From NCBI RefSeq assembly GCF_019029495.1, contig NZ_JAERQM010000012.1, positions 1 to 64,000 on the forward strand: DNA of 64,000 bases. Reading direction: 5' to 3'. Made by a program: the position numbers and the translations under genes. The notes under the pieces are model-generated. The model made no database searches, was not told the DNA's origin, and saw nothing but the letters and a program-made list of their open reading frames with translations. Below are positions 7,884-16,168 of the stretch, one piece after another; position 1 is the stretch's first letter; each line of letters opens with the position of its first letter. The DNA is from Falsiroseomonas oleicola (lineage in GTDB: Bacteria; Pseudomonadota; Alphaproteobacteria; Acetobacterales; Acetobacteraceae).

Positions 7884-8909
7884 ATGCCGACCCCCCGCCG
7901 TACCCTGCTCGCCGCCGCCGGAGGCCTGCTGGCCGCACCAAACCTCGCGCGCGGCCAGGCCGCGCTGACGCCGATCAAGTTCTCCCTCGACTGGGCCTTC
8001 CAGGGTCCCCAGGCGCCCTATCTGCTGGCGCTGGAGCGTGGCTACTTCCGCGAGGAAGGGCTGGACGTCACCATGGATCGCGGCTTTGGCGCCGGCGACG
8101 TGCCGGTGAAGGTGGCCAGCGGCGCCTATCAGTTCGGCGTCGGCGACGTCTCCGCCGTGATGCGGCTGCGCCTGACCCAGCCCGGTACCGACCTGATCTG
8201 CCCCTTCATGCTGGCCCAGGGCAGCCCGCTTTCGGCCATCACCCTGCGCCGCACGGGCATCCGCACGCCGAAGGACCTGGAGGGCAGGAAGCTGGCGGCG
8301 CCGGAAACCGATGGCGGCCGGCAGTTCTTCCCGGCCTTCGCCCGCGCCACGGGAATCGATGTTTCGAAGATCACCTGGATCACCGTGACGCCGCCGTTGC
8401 GGGAGCCGATGCTGGCGCGCGGCGATGCCGATGCCATCACGGGTTTCGAGACCTCTGGCGTGTTCAGCCTGCGCGCGCTGAACATCCCGCAGGCCGATAT
8501 CCTGGTGATGCGCTATTCGAATTTCGGCGTGGCGCTGCTCTCCACCGGCCTCCAGGTGCGCAAATCCTATGCCGAGGCCAATCCCGCCGTCGTCACCGGC
8601 ATGATCCGCGCCATCATCCGCGGCCATGCCGATGCCTGGGCCGAGCCCGATGCGGCCATCGCCGCTTTGGTGAAGCGCGACCCGACCGCGCCCGTGGCGC
8701 TGGAGAAGGCGCGGCTGATCGCGAATTTCGAGTTCATCCGCACGCCGGATGTGCTCTCCGGCGGCTATGGCAACCTGCCGACGCCGCGGGTGCAGGCCAG
8801 CATCGAGACGATCCGCACCGCCTTCAACATCTCCGCCAGCCTTTCGGCCGGGGACTTCTACACCCCAGCCTATCTGCCGCCGGCCGACCAGCTCCGCCTG
8901 CCGGCCTGA
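7884..8909 (+). CDS. NMT1/THI5-type ABC substrate-binding protein
   Basis: A 341-residue periplasmic binding protein of the SsuA/TauA/THI5 class: signal peptide MPTPRRTLL...ARGQA, then FSLDWAFQGPQAPYLLALE, GYFREEGLDV and the SGAYQFGVGD region typical of the family. Relatives bind nitrate, sulfonates, taurine or pyrimidine-like thiamine precursors. AGGAGA lies upstream of the start. No permease or ATPase accompanies it, so it must share a transporter coded elsewhere. It is divergent from a Rieske oxygenase and about as similar to the binding protein at 17210 as expected for a paralogue (shared FSLDWA, GYFREEG, RGFG, TPPLREPML). Substrate unknown. Confidence 0.88.
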   Translation: MPTPRRTLLAAAGGLLAAPNLARGQAALTPIKFSLDWAFQGPQAPYLLALERGYFREEGLDVTMDRGFGAGDVPVKVASGAYQFGVGDVSAVMRLRLTQPGTDLICPFMLAQGSPLSAITLRRTGIRTPKDLEGRKLAAPETDGGRQFFPAFARATGIDVSKITWITVTPPLREPMLARGDADAITGFETSGVFSLRALNIPQADILVMRYSNFGVALLSTGLQVRKSYAEANPAVVTGMIRAIIRGHADAWAEPDAAIAALVKRDPTAPVALEKARLIANFEFIRTPDVLSGGYGNLPTPRVQASIETIRTAFNISASLSAGDFYTPAYLPPADQLRLPA

Positions 8910-8962
8910 CCCGCGACACGGAGGGGGGGCGGGGCACCGCCTCCCGGCTTCGTGCATGGATC

Positions 8963-9217
8963 ATGGCAAAAAAAAGGCGCAACCTGACCGCTCATTCGTG
9001 GATCGGGGGACCCACCATGTTGATCGGCCTCTGCCTTCTGGCAGGCACCACCGCATTGCTTGGCATGGCGAGCGTGGCGTTGAGCCTGCTTTCGGGCATG
9101 GATCTGGCCGGTCTTGGCGCGGCCGCCGGCTTCGGCCTGGTGTCCCTGGTCGCGGGCCTTGGCGCCACGGGCATGGCCCTGGGCCGGGAACGCGCGGAGC
9201 GTTTCAGCCGGAGCTGA
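8963..9217 (+). CDS. Small two-helix membrane protein, unknown
   Basis: An 84-residue frame with a basic N-terminus (MAKKRRNLT) and two hydrophobic segments at about 19-43 and 47-70, ending in a charged tail (RERAERFSRS). No family is recognised. The ribosome-binding site is weak; ATG 9017 is an alternative start that keeps both membrane segments. It follows the NMT1 protein by about 50 bases and is convergent with the next gene, overlapping its 3' end by 14 bases. Confidence 0.45.
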   Translation: MAKKRRNLTAHSWIGGPTMLIGLCLLAGTTALLGMASVALSLLSGMDLAGLGAAAGFGLVSLVAGLGATGMALGRERAERFSRS

Positions 9218-9629
9218 CGCGACGCGCCAGCAGCGGGGCCAGTGCCGGATCGGTGTAGCGGATCTCATGGCTCCGCACTTCCGGCTCCGCGCTCGCATCG
9301 CCCAGCGTGACGGTCAGGCAGAGGCTGGTGCCCATCAATTCCAGCCGCTTATGGCCGCGCCGCGGCAGCGGGATTCGGCGGCGGCGGCAGGCCTGAAGCA
9401 GCATGGCCAGCATGTCCGGCGCCTGGAAGGTCCAGCCCGGACGACCGCCAGGGCGCGGCGGATGCGGCACCAGCCGGCAGATCACCTCCCCGGAGGTGGC
9501 GGTGGCCATGTCGAGCCGCATGCGTCCGGTGCCGCTGGCCCAGCCAGGATCGGCCAGGGCCATGCCTTCCGACAGCGCCTCCAGCACCTCCTGCGGCGTG
9601 AACAGGATGTAGCGGACTTCCTTGGGCAT
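9204..9629 (-). CDS. Hypothetical protein
   Basis: A protein of 141 residues if translation starts at MPKEVRYILFTPQEVL; a longer frame reaches 9695. I do not recognise a family. The N-terminus looks like an amphipathic strand-helix, followed by a segment with DMATATSGEVICRLVPHP and a basic stretch RRRRIPLPRRGHKRLEL. No signal peptide, membrane segment or cysteine motif. Codon use is the same as in neighbours. It follows the lipid-kinase gene by 186 bases on the same strand, so co-transcription is possible but unproven. Confidence 0.55.
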   Translation of the reverse strand: MPKEVRYILFTPQEVLEALSEGMALADPGWASGTGRMRLDMATATSGEVICRLVPHPPRPGGRPGWTFQAPDMLAMLLQACRRRRIPLPRRGHKRLELMGTSLCLTVTLGDASAEPEVRSHEIRYTDPALAPLLARRVSSG

Positions 9630-9815
9630 GAGCGGGCGTCTCAGGACGTCGGCGAGGCGTCGGACGGGGGCATGGTTTTTGCGGCCCTCGACCACGATCC
9701 TGCCCCGGTCCCGCCGCTCGATTCGTTCCGCATCGCGATCCTGCCCAGCATGCTGCGCGGCAGGCTGGCATCCCAGCGCTGAAGGAAGCGATAACGGCGG
9801 GCCGGCGCAACTTTC

Positions 9816-10688
9816 CTACGGCAGCAGGATGCGCAGCGGCGTCGCGCCATCCTCCACCGAGACCGGCAGCAGCCCGGCCGGGTCGCCATCCGCCTGCACC
9901 GGCACCGCCGCGCCGGTCAGCACCACCTGCCGCGCCGGGCGTATCACCACCCCGGGCAGGCGCGGCACCAGGCCGAGCGGCAGGGCCGCGCCGGCCAGCA
10001 GGGCAGCGGCCGCGCCACCCTGGCGGAACAGCACCACCTGGAAGCCCGGCGCCGCCGGCCGGGCTGCGGGGGCCAGCAGGTGCCGCCCGGCATAAAGCCG
10101 GCCCTTGGTGACGATCACGCTGGCCGCGACCTCCGCCACGCCGCCATCCAGGCTGGCCGTGATCGGCGGATAGCCGTAGCGCGGTGCCTCCCGCAGCGCC
10201 TGCAGCACATAGGCGGCGCGGCCGAACTGGCGCTTCAGCCGCAGGTCCAGCGCGGCGACCACCGCCGCGTCGAAGCCGGCGCCCAGCATCTGCACGAACA
10301 GGATCTCCCGCCCATCGGCGAAGCGGGCATGGCCGGGCCAGACCAGGCCGGATTTCCCCTGGGCCAGCACCTGGGCCGCAGCCTCCGGCGTCCGGTTCAG
10401 GCCGAGCTCCCAGGCCAGCACATTGGCCGTGCCCAGCGGCAGCAGGCCGAGCGCCGCCGGGCTGCCCGACAGCCCCGCCGCCACCTCCGCGATGGTGCCG
10501 TCGCCGCCCGCCGCCACCACCAGCATGATGCCGCGCGCGGCCGCCGCCGCGGCGATCCGGCGCGCATCGCCGGGGCCGGCGGTCTCTGCCACCTCGGGCC
10601 GCAAGCCAAGCCGGAGAAGCGCGTCGAGGGCGCGCGAAAGGCGCCGCCGGCGGCCGGCACCGGCGGTGGGGTTGAAGACGATGAGCAT
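9816..10688 (-). CDS. Diacylglycerol kinase-family lipid kinase
   Basis: A 290-residue cytosolic or membrane-peripheral kinase of the DAGK/YegS/sphingosine-kinase fold. The start segment LIVFNPTAGAG is the first nucleotide-binding element and GGDGTIAEVA is the hallmark catalytic loop; PLGTANVLAWELGL follows. Such enzymes phosphorylate diacylglycerol or related lipids. The ATG at 10688 is chosen because homologues begin just before LIVFNP and AGGGCGAG precedes it. It is divergent from an LpxH-like phosphoesterase and a GT4 glycosyltransferase, a neighbourhood that suggests membrane glycolipid or phospholipid metabolism. Confidence 0.88.
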   Translation of the reverse strand: MLIVFNPTAGAGRRRRLSRALDALLRLGLRPEVAETAGPGDARRIAAAAAARGIMLVVAAGGDGTIAEVAAGLSGSPAALGLLPLGTANVLAWELGLNRTPEAAAQVLAQGKSGLVWPGHARFADGREILFVQMLGAGFDAAVVAALDLRLKRQFGRAAYVLQALREAPRYGYPPITASLDGGVAEVAASVIVTKGRLYAGRHLLAPAARPAAPGFQVVLFRQGGAAAALLAGAALPLGLVPRLPGVVIRPARQVVLTGAAVPVQADGDPAGLLPVSVEDGATPLRILLP

Positions 10689-10903
10689 GGCTCGCCCTAC
10701 CCCGCGCATGATGACAGCACGCCGACATCCGGCTGACGGTCGCGTGACATGCGCGCTGCGCATCCCGCCCCATCCCGCAATGCAGCAGAAGTCACTCAAG
10801 ATTCACGTCGCGCCGGGCCTTCCCGCGTTACTCCGCGACCGCGCAACGGAACTGTCAGCGATGCGTTCGCCGCGCGCGATGGATGAGGACGGGGCACAGA
10901 CGG

Positions 10904-11722
10904 ATGCACAACACAGAAACCCGGCGCCGCTACCGCACGGTCTTCCTCTCCGACATGCATCTCGGCACGCGCGGCTGCCGCGCCGATTTCCTGGCGGATT
11001 TCCTGCGCCGCGTCGAATGCGACCAGCTCTATCTGGTGGGCGACATCATCGATGGCTGGCGGCTGCGCAAATCCTGGTACTGGGATGCCGAGCATGACGA
11101 GGTGATCCGCCTGGTGCTGCGCCTGGCGCGCAACGGCACCGATGTCGTCTACATCCCGGGCAACCATGACGAGATGTTCCGCGACTGGCTGGGCCTCGAG
11201 GTCGCCGGCGTCCGCCTGGCGAAGGAGGCGGTGCATGAGGCCGCGGATGGCCGCCGCTTCCTGGTGATCCATGGCGACGAATTCGACAGCGTGGTGCGCT
11301 ACGCCAAGTTCCTCGCCCATCTCGGTGACTGGGCCTACGACACCGCGCTGGCCGCCAATCGCTGGTTCAACGCGCTGCGCCGCCGCTTCGGCTATCCCTA
11401 CTGGTCGCTGTCGCAATGGCTGAAGCGCCAGGTGAAGGAGGCGGTGAAGGCGATCGACCGCTTCGAGGTGGCGCTGGCCCAGGAAGCCCGCCGGCGGGGT
11501 CTGGACGGCGTGGTCTGCGGCCATATCCACCACGCCGAGATGCGGGAGGTGCAGGGCGTCCTCTACATGAATGACGGCGACTGGGTGGAAAGCTGCACCG
11601 CGCTGGTGGAGCATGCCGATGGCCGCTTCGAACTGGTGGACTGGGCCCAGGAAAACCGGCTGAGCTTCTTCCGCGACGCCACGCCCGCCCCAGCCCCTGC
11701 CCCGCTGCCGGAAACCGCATGA
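10904..11722 (+). CDS. LpxH-like calcineurin-type phosphoesterase
   Basis: A 272-residue metallophosphoesterase. The dinuclear metal site is complete: Asp17 and His19 in FLSDMHLG, Asp47 in VGDIIDGW, Asn87-His88-Asp89 in GNHDE, His123 in VIHGDEFD and GHIHHAEM near the C-terminus. The pattern is that of UDP-2,3-diacylglucosamine pyrophosphohydrolase LpxH, but alphaproteobacteria generally use LpxI for that lipid A step, so this paralogue may act on another lipid-linked phosphate. The start at the second ATG is chosen because homology begins at YRTVFLSD; 10883 is possible. It precedes a GT4 glycosyltransferase and the lipid A genes. Confidence 0.85.
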   Translation: MHNTETRRRYRTVFLSDMHLGTRGCRADFLADFLRRVECDQLYLVGDIIDGWRLRKSWYWDAEHDEVIRLVLRLARNGTDVVYIPGNHDEMFRDWLGLEVAGVRLAKEAVHEAADGRRFLVIHGDEFDSVVRYAKFLAHLGDWAYDTALAANRWFNALRRRFGYPYWSLSQWLKRQVKEAVKAIDRFEVALAQEARRRGLDGVVCGHIHHAEMREVQGVLYMNDGDWVESCTALVEHADGRFELVDWAQENRLSFFRDATPAPAPAPLPETA

Positions 11723-11849
11723 CCGCGTTTTCCACCTTTCGTCGCGCCGCCATCTCGGGCATCCGGGGCGCGCATGAAGGGCCTGCGGCGAAGGGGATGC
11801 ATTGGACGCGCAGTCGGTTTGGGGGATGGGCGCGCTTGAGGGCACGGAG

Positions 11850-12884
11850 ATGACGGCAGCGGCCGGTCCGCTTCGCATTCTCGTCGTCTCCGACGCATGG
11901 TATCCGCAGGTGAATGGCGTGGTCCGCACCATGGCGACGGTGGTGGCGGAGCTGACGCGGCTGGGTGATGTGGTGGAGGTGATCGGACCGGACCGATTCA
12001 CCACCATCCCGACCCCCGGCTATGCCGAAATCCGCCTGGCCCTGGCGCCGCGCCGCAAGCTGGCCCGGCTGGTGGACGCCTTCCGGCCTGACGCCGTGCA
12101 TATCGCGACGGAGGGGCCGCTGGGCTGGGCGATGCGCGGCATCTGCCGGGCAAGGGGCTGGCGCTTCACCACCTCCTTCCACACCAAGTTTCCGGACTAC
12201 CTGCACGCCCGCACCCGCATCCCGAAGGCCTGGTCCTGGGCGCTGATGCGCCATTTCCACCAGGCCGGAAACGGTACGCTCTGCGCCACGCCGACCCTGG
12301 CGGCCGAGCTGAAGGGCCGGGGATTCACCCATGTGGTGCCCTGGTCCCGCGGCGTCGACCTCGACCGCTTCCATCCGGCGGCGGGGGAGAATGGCGCGGC
12401 GGAGGGTTGGGAATCGCTGCCGCGCCCGATCTTCCTCTGCGCCGGGCGCGTGGCGGTGGAGAAGAACCTGGAGGCCTTCCTGGCGCTGGACCTGCCGGGC
12501 AGCAAGGTGGTGGTGGGCGATGGGCCGCAGCGCGCCGCGCTGATGCGCCGCTTCCCCGACACGCATTTCACCGGATGGCGGGAGAATGGCGCGCTGGCGC
12601 GGGCCTATGCGCTGGCCGATGTCTTCGTCTTCCCCTCGCTGACCGATACCTTCGGCCTTGTGCTGCTGGAGGCGCTGGCCAGCGGCACGCCGGTGGCGGC
12701 CTTCCCGGTGACCGGGCCGCTGGATGTCATCGGCGACCATCCCGTCGGGGCGCTGGATGGCGATCTGCGCGCCGCCTGTCTGCGGGCGCTGTCGGCGGAC
12801 CGTGCCGGCTGCCGGGCCTATGCGGCGCAGTTCTCCTGGGCCGCCTGCGCCCGCCGCTTCCGCGACAGCCTGCTGTATCGCTGA
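11850..12884 (+). CDS. Glycosyltransferase family 4
   Basis: A 344-residue GT-B glycosyltransferase. The N-terminal domain opens with LRILVVSDAWYPQVNGVVRT, the typical signature of MgtA/SqdX-like enzymes that glycosylate diacylglycerol or phosphatidylinositol. The C-terminal nucleotide-sugar domain contains FLCAGRVAVEKNLEAF and the acidic E-x7-E region FPSLTDTFGLVLLEALASG. A GGCACGGAG ribosome-binding site leads into ATG 11850. Together with the adjacent LpxH-like enzyme and the divergent lipid kinase it suggests synthesis of a membrane glycolipid; the acceptor and sugar are unknown. Confidence 0.9.
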   Translation: MTAAAGPLRILVVSDAWYPQVNGVVRTMATVVAELTRLGDVVEVIGPDRFTTIPTPGYAEIRLALAPRRKLARLVDAFRPDAVHIATEGPLGWAMRGICRARGWRFTTSFHTKFPDYLHARTRIPKAWSWALMRHFHQAGNGTLCATPTLAAELKGRGFTHVVPWSRGVDLDRFHPAAGENGAAEGWESLPRPIFLCAGRVAVEKNLEAFLALDLPGSKVVVGDGPQRAALMRRFPDTHFTGWRENGALARAYALADVFVFPSLTDTFGLVLLEALASGTPVAAFPVTGPLDVIGDHPVGALDGDLRAACLRALSADRAGCRAYAAQFSWAACARRFRDSLLYR

Positions 12885-12973
12885 TCGCGCGCCGATCCCG
12901 AGTTGGGGCTCGGTTTCCCGATTCCGCCCGGGCGTGCTACCGGCTGCGGCATGGCGTGTGTCCGACCCCGCCC

Positions 12974-13690
12974 ATGATGCGCAAGCTGATCCGGCATCCG
13001 GCGGTCCAGGGGGGGCTCGCGCGGATCGTCGGGCTGTACCTTTCCCTGGTGATGCGCAGCACGCGCTGGCAGCTTCTGGGCGCCGAGCCGGCGCTCGCGC
13101 TGGTGGCGCAGGGGCAGCCGCTGATCCTGGCCTTTTGGCATGAGCGCCTGCCGCTGATGCCGGCGCTGTTTCACCTTGCCACCGCGCGACTGCCGATGGT
13201 GGCCGGGTTGCGGCCGCAGGTGCTGGTCAGCCAGCACCGCGACGGACGCTTCATCGGCGCTGCCGTCGCCCGCTTCGGGGTGCAGATGGTCTATGGTTCC
13301 TCCCGTCGCGGCGGCGCCCAGGCGCTGGTCGGGCTGCTGCGCGGGCTGCGCCGAGGACAGCCGGTTCTCATCACCCCGGATGGCCCGCGCGGACCACGCC
13401 GCCAGGCCGCCGCCGGGGTGGCGCAGCTCGCCGCCATGTCGGGCGTGGCGGTGGTGGCGGTGGGCGCCGCGAGCAGCGCGCATCGGCGCCTCGGCTCCTG
13501 GGACCGCATGATGCTGCCGCTGCCCTTCGGCCGGGGCGTGCTGGTCTGCGGCGCGCCCATCAGTGTGCCGCGCGAGGGGGCGGAGGCGGCGCTGCCGGCT
13601 ATCGCCGAGGCGCTGGATGCCGCCTGTGCGGAGGCCGACCGGCTCTGCGGCGTGGTGGAGCCGCCCGCGCGGGCGCCAAGGCGCCGATGA
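12974..13690 (+). CDS. DUF374 lysophospholipid acyltransferase-family protein
   Basis: A 238-residue protein of the DUF374 branch of the PlsC/LPLAT fold. The key segments are ILAFWHERLPLMPAL (with the His of the acyltransferase motif), VSQHRDGRFI and ITPDGPRGPRR. In alphaproteobacteria this gene regularly sits just before waaA and lpxK, as here, and is thought to add or move an acyl chain in the lipid A/core pathway; that assignment is by context. Its stop overlaps the waaA start by four bases (ATGA). Confidence 0.87.
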   Translation: MMRKLIRHPAVQGGLARIVGLYLSLVMRSTRWQLLGAEPALALVAQGQPLILAFWHERLPLMPALFHLATARLPMVAGLRPQVLVSQHRDGRFIGAAVARFGVQMVYGSSRRGGAQALVGLLRGLRRGQPVLITPDGPRGPRRQAAAGVAQLAAMSGVAVVAVGAASSAHRRLGSWDRMMLPLPFGRGVLVCGAPISVPREGAEAALPAIAEALDAACAEADRLCGVVEPPARAPRRR

Positions 13691-15036
13691 CCCTGCCGAT
13701 CCTCGCCTGGCGCCTCGCCACCCGGCTGGTCGCGCCGCTGCTGCCCTGGCACCTCGCCCGTCGCGCGCGGCGGGGGAAGGAGGTCACGGCCCGCCTGCCG
13801 GAACGTCATGGCCTGGGTGCCGCCCGGCCGCCCGGCCGGCTGCTCTGGCTGCATGCGGCCAGTGTGGGGGAGGCGTTGTCGACCCTGCCGGTTCTGGAAG
13901 CGCTGCTGGCGCGGGACCCGGCCCTGCACCTGCTGGTCACCACCGGCACCGTGACGGGGGCGGAGGCGCTGCGCCGCCGCCTGCCGCCGGCCCTGACCCG
14001 CCCGGATGCCGGGGGCCTGCCGCGCATCGCCCATCGCTTTCTGCCGCTGGACGTGCCGGGCTGGGTGGCGCGCTTCCTCGATGACTGGCGGCCCGACGCG
14101 GGCGCGCTGGTGGAAAGCGAACTCTGGCCCAACCTGCTGGAGGCCGCCCGCGCCCGGCATCTGCCGCTGGCGCTGCTGAACGGGCGGATGAGCCCGCGCT
14201 CCTTCGCCCGCTGGCGCCGCTTTCCGCGCAGCGCGGCGCGTATCCTGGGCAGCTTCCGCCTGGTGCTGGCGCGGTCGGAGGGGGACCGGGCACGGTTGGC
14301 GGCGCTGGGGGCCACGGAGGCGCTATGCTGGGGCGACCTCAAGGCCTCCGCCGCGCCGCTGCCGGCCGAGGCCTCGGCGCTGGCGCTGCTGCGCCAGGCA
14401 ATCGGCGAGCGGCCGGTCTTCCTCGCCGCCTCCACCCATCCGGGGGAGGATGCGCTGGTGCTGGCGGCCCATGCGCTGCTGGCGCCGGCCTGGCCGGAAC
14501 TGCTGACCGTGCTGGTGCCGCGCCACCCGGAACGGGGCGCGGCGGTGGCGGACCAGGCGGCGCGGCAGGGGCTGGGCGTGGCGCGCCGGGCCGCCGGCGG
14601 CATGCCGGGGCCGGGGGTGGCGGTGTATGTGGCGGATACGCTGGGCGAACTGGGCCTGTTCTATCGCCTCGCCACCCTCGCGCTGATCGGCGGCAGCTTG
14701 GTGCCGCATGGCGGCCAGAACCCGTTGGAAGCGGCCCGGCTGGGCTGCCCGATCCTGCTCGGCCCACATACCTACAACTTCGAGGAGCCTGTGGCGCGGC
14801 TGATGGCGGCCGGCGGGGCCTGGCTGGTGGTGCCCGAAGCCGCCATGCTGGCGGAGGAGGTGGGCGGTATGCTATCCGATCCTGCGGGGCGCGAGGCCAT
14901 GGCCGCCGCCGCCGCCGCCATCGCGGAGGGCCAGGCCGGCCTGCCGGGCATGGTGGCCACGGCGCTGCTGGACCTTATGCCGGTTGTTTCCGGATCCGCC
15001 GAGGGTGGCACGGCCGGCCTGTCGCGCGGGACATGA
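13687..15036 (+). CDS. waaA: 3-deoxy-D-manno-octulosonic acid (Kdo) transferase
   Basis: A 449-residue GT-B enzyme that moves Kdo from CMP-Kdo to lipid IVA at the cytoplasmic face of the inner membrane. The N-terminal domain has the diagnostic LLWLHAASVGEALS and the acceptor-site ESELWPNLL; the C-terminal domain has VFLAASTHPGEDALV, LVPRHPERG, YVADTLGELGLFYRLA and the GGSLVPHGGQNPLEAA donor motif. It is a little longer than the usual 420-435 residues. Translation is probably coupled to the DUF374 gene, and lpxK follows 81 bases later. Confidence 0.95.
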   Translation: MTLPILAWRLATRLVAPLLPWHLARRARRGKEVTARLPERHGLGAARPPGRLLWLHAASVGEALSTLPVLEALLARDPALHLLVTTGTVTGAEALRRRLPPALTRPDAGGLPRIAHRFLPLDVPGWVARFLDDWRPDAGALVESELWPNLLEAARARHLPLALLNGRMSPRSFARWRRFPRSAARILGSFRLVLARSEGDRARLAALGATEALCWGDLKASAAPLPAEASALALLRQAIGERPVFLAASTHPGEDALVLAAHALLAPAWPELLTVLVPRHPERGAAVADQAARQGLGVARRAAGGMPGPGVAVYVADTLGELGLFYRLATLALIGGSLVPHGGQNPLEAARLGCPILLGPHTYNFEEPVARLMAAGGAWLVVPEAAMLAEEVGGMLSDPAGREAMAAAAAAIAEGQAGLPGMVATALLDLMPVVSGSAEGGTAGLSRGT

Positions 15037-15117
15037 GACCGGAGCCTGGCCTCCGGGCATAGTTGAGGGCCGCCCGTGGCGGCGTTTTGGTGAACGAAAC
15101 CTGATGGTCGAGGCCTG

Positions 15118-16104
15118 ATGCGAGCACCCGCCTTCTGGGCGGCCAGTGGTGGCGTGATGCCGCTGCTGCTGGCCCCCTTCTCCGCACTGTACGCGCAGGC
15201 CACCGCGCGGCGCATGGCGCAGCCCGGCTGGCAGGCGCCGGTGCCGGTGATCTGCTGCGGCAATGCCACGGCTGGCGGGGCCGGCAAGACCACGGTCGCC
15301 ATGGATCTCGGCCGGCGGCTGGCGGATCGTGGCGTCGCCGCGCATTTCCTGCTGCGCGGCTATGGCGGCACCACCAAGGGGCCGCTGCGGGTGGACCCCG
15401 CCACCCATGACAGCACGATGGTGGGGGATGAGGCGCTGCTGCTGGCCGAAATCCGCCCCACCTGGGTTTCCGCCGACCGCGCCGCCGGTGCCAAGGCTGC
15501 CGTGGCGGGCAATGCCCGCTGCATCGTCATGGATGACGGGCTGCAGAATCCGGGCCTCACCAAGGACCTTTCGCTGCTGGTGATCGATGGCGGCTTCGGC
15601 TTCGGCAATGGCCGCATCATCCCCGCCGGCCCGCTCCGCGAACCGGTGGCCGCCGCCGCCGCCCGCTGCCAGGCCGCGGTGATGATCGGGGAGGATGAGA
15701 CCGGTGCGCTGGACCTGCTGCCGCCGGGCCTGCGCGTGCTGCATGCCAAGCTGGTGCCGGGGCCGGAGGCGGCGATGCTGCGTGGCCAGCCGGTCTATGC
15801 CTTCTGCGGCATCGCCAACCCCCGCAAGTTCTTCGCGACCCTGCAGGAGGCCGGCGCCGTGCTGGCGGGGCGGGAGGCCTTCGGCGATCACTACCAGTAC
15901 GATGCCGAGGAAATCCAGCAACTGCTGGACCAGGCGGAGGCCGCGCGCGCCCTGCCCGTGACCACCAAGAAGGATTTCGTGCGCATCCCGGCGCAATTCC
16001 GGTCCCGCGTCACAGTGGTGACGGTGGGGTTGGAATGGGCTGAATCGGCGCAGATCGAGGGCCTGCTCGACCCGATCGCGGGGCGCGTGCCGATCCCGGC
16101 CTAG
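15118..16104 (+). CDS. lpxK: Tetraacyldisaccharide 4'-kinase
   Basis: A 328-residue membrane-associated kinase that phosphorylates the 4' position of the lipid A disaccharide. The N-terminal hydrophobic patch (LLLAPFSALYAQA), the P-loop GNATAGGAGKTT and the catalytic DDGLQN are all visible; LRGYGG and VGDEALLLAE are further family segments. GAGG lies seven bases before the ATG. Its place after waaA completes the DUF374-waaA-lpxK set. The middle base of the usual DDGFQN motif differs (Leu for Phe), which is common. Confidence 0.95.
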   Translation: MRAPAFWAASGGVMPLLLAPFSALYAQATARRMAQPGWQAPVPVICCGNATAGGAGKTTVAMDLGRRLADRGVAAHFLLRGYGGTTKGPLRVDPATHDSTMVGDEALLLAEIRPTWVSADRAAGAKAAVAGNARCIVMDDGLQNPGLTKDLSLLVIDGGFGFGNGRIIPAGPLREPVAAAAARCQAAVMIGEDETGALDLLPPGLRVLHAKLVPGPEAAMLRGQPVYAFCGIANPRKFFATLQEAGAVLAGREAFGDHYQYDAEEIQQLLDQAEAARALPVTTKKDFVRIPAQFRSRVTVVTVGLEWAESAQIEGLLDPIAGRVPIPA

Positions 16105-16168
16105 GCGGCGCCGCAGGCTGGCATGCAGGTTGCATCTCCCTGACCCGGTAACGGGCTGGGAGACCCCC

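Noticed and set aside
5254-7968. A 904-codon plus-strand open frame across the receptor and Rieske genes.
   Set aside because: Antisense shadow of two real minus-strand genes, and it would run through the hairpin array.
10689-10903. A gene or RNA in the 215-base divergent gap before the LpxH-like gene.
   Set aside because: No ribosome-binding site with a sensible frame, and no strong structure; it is taken as a divergent promoter gap.
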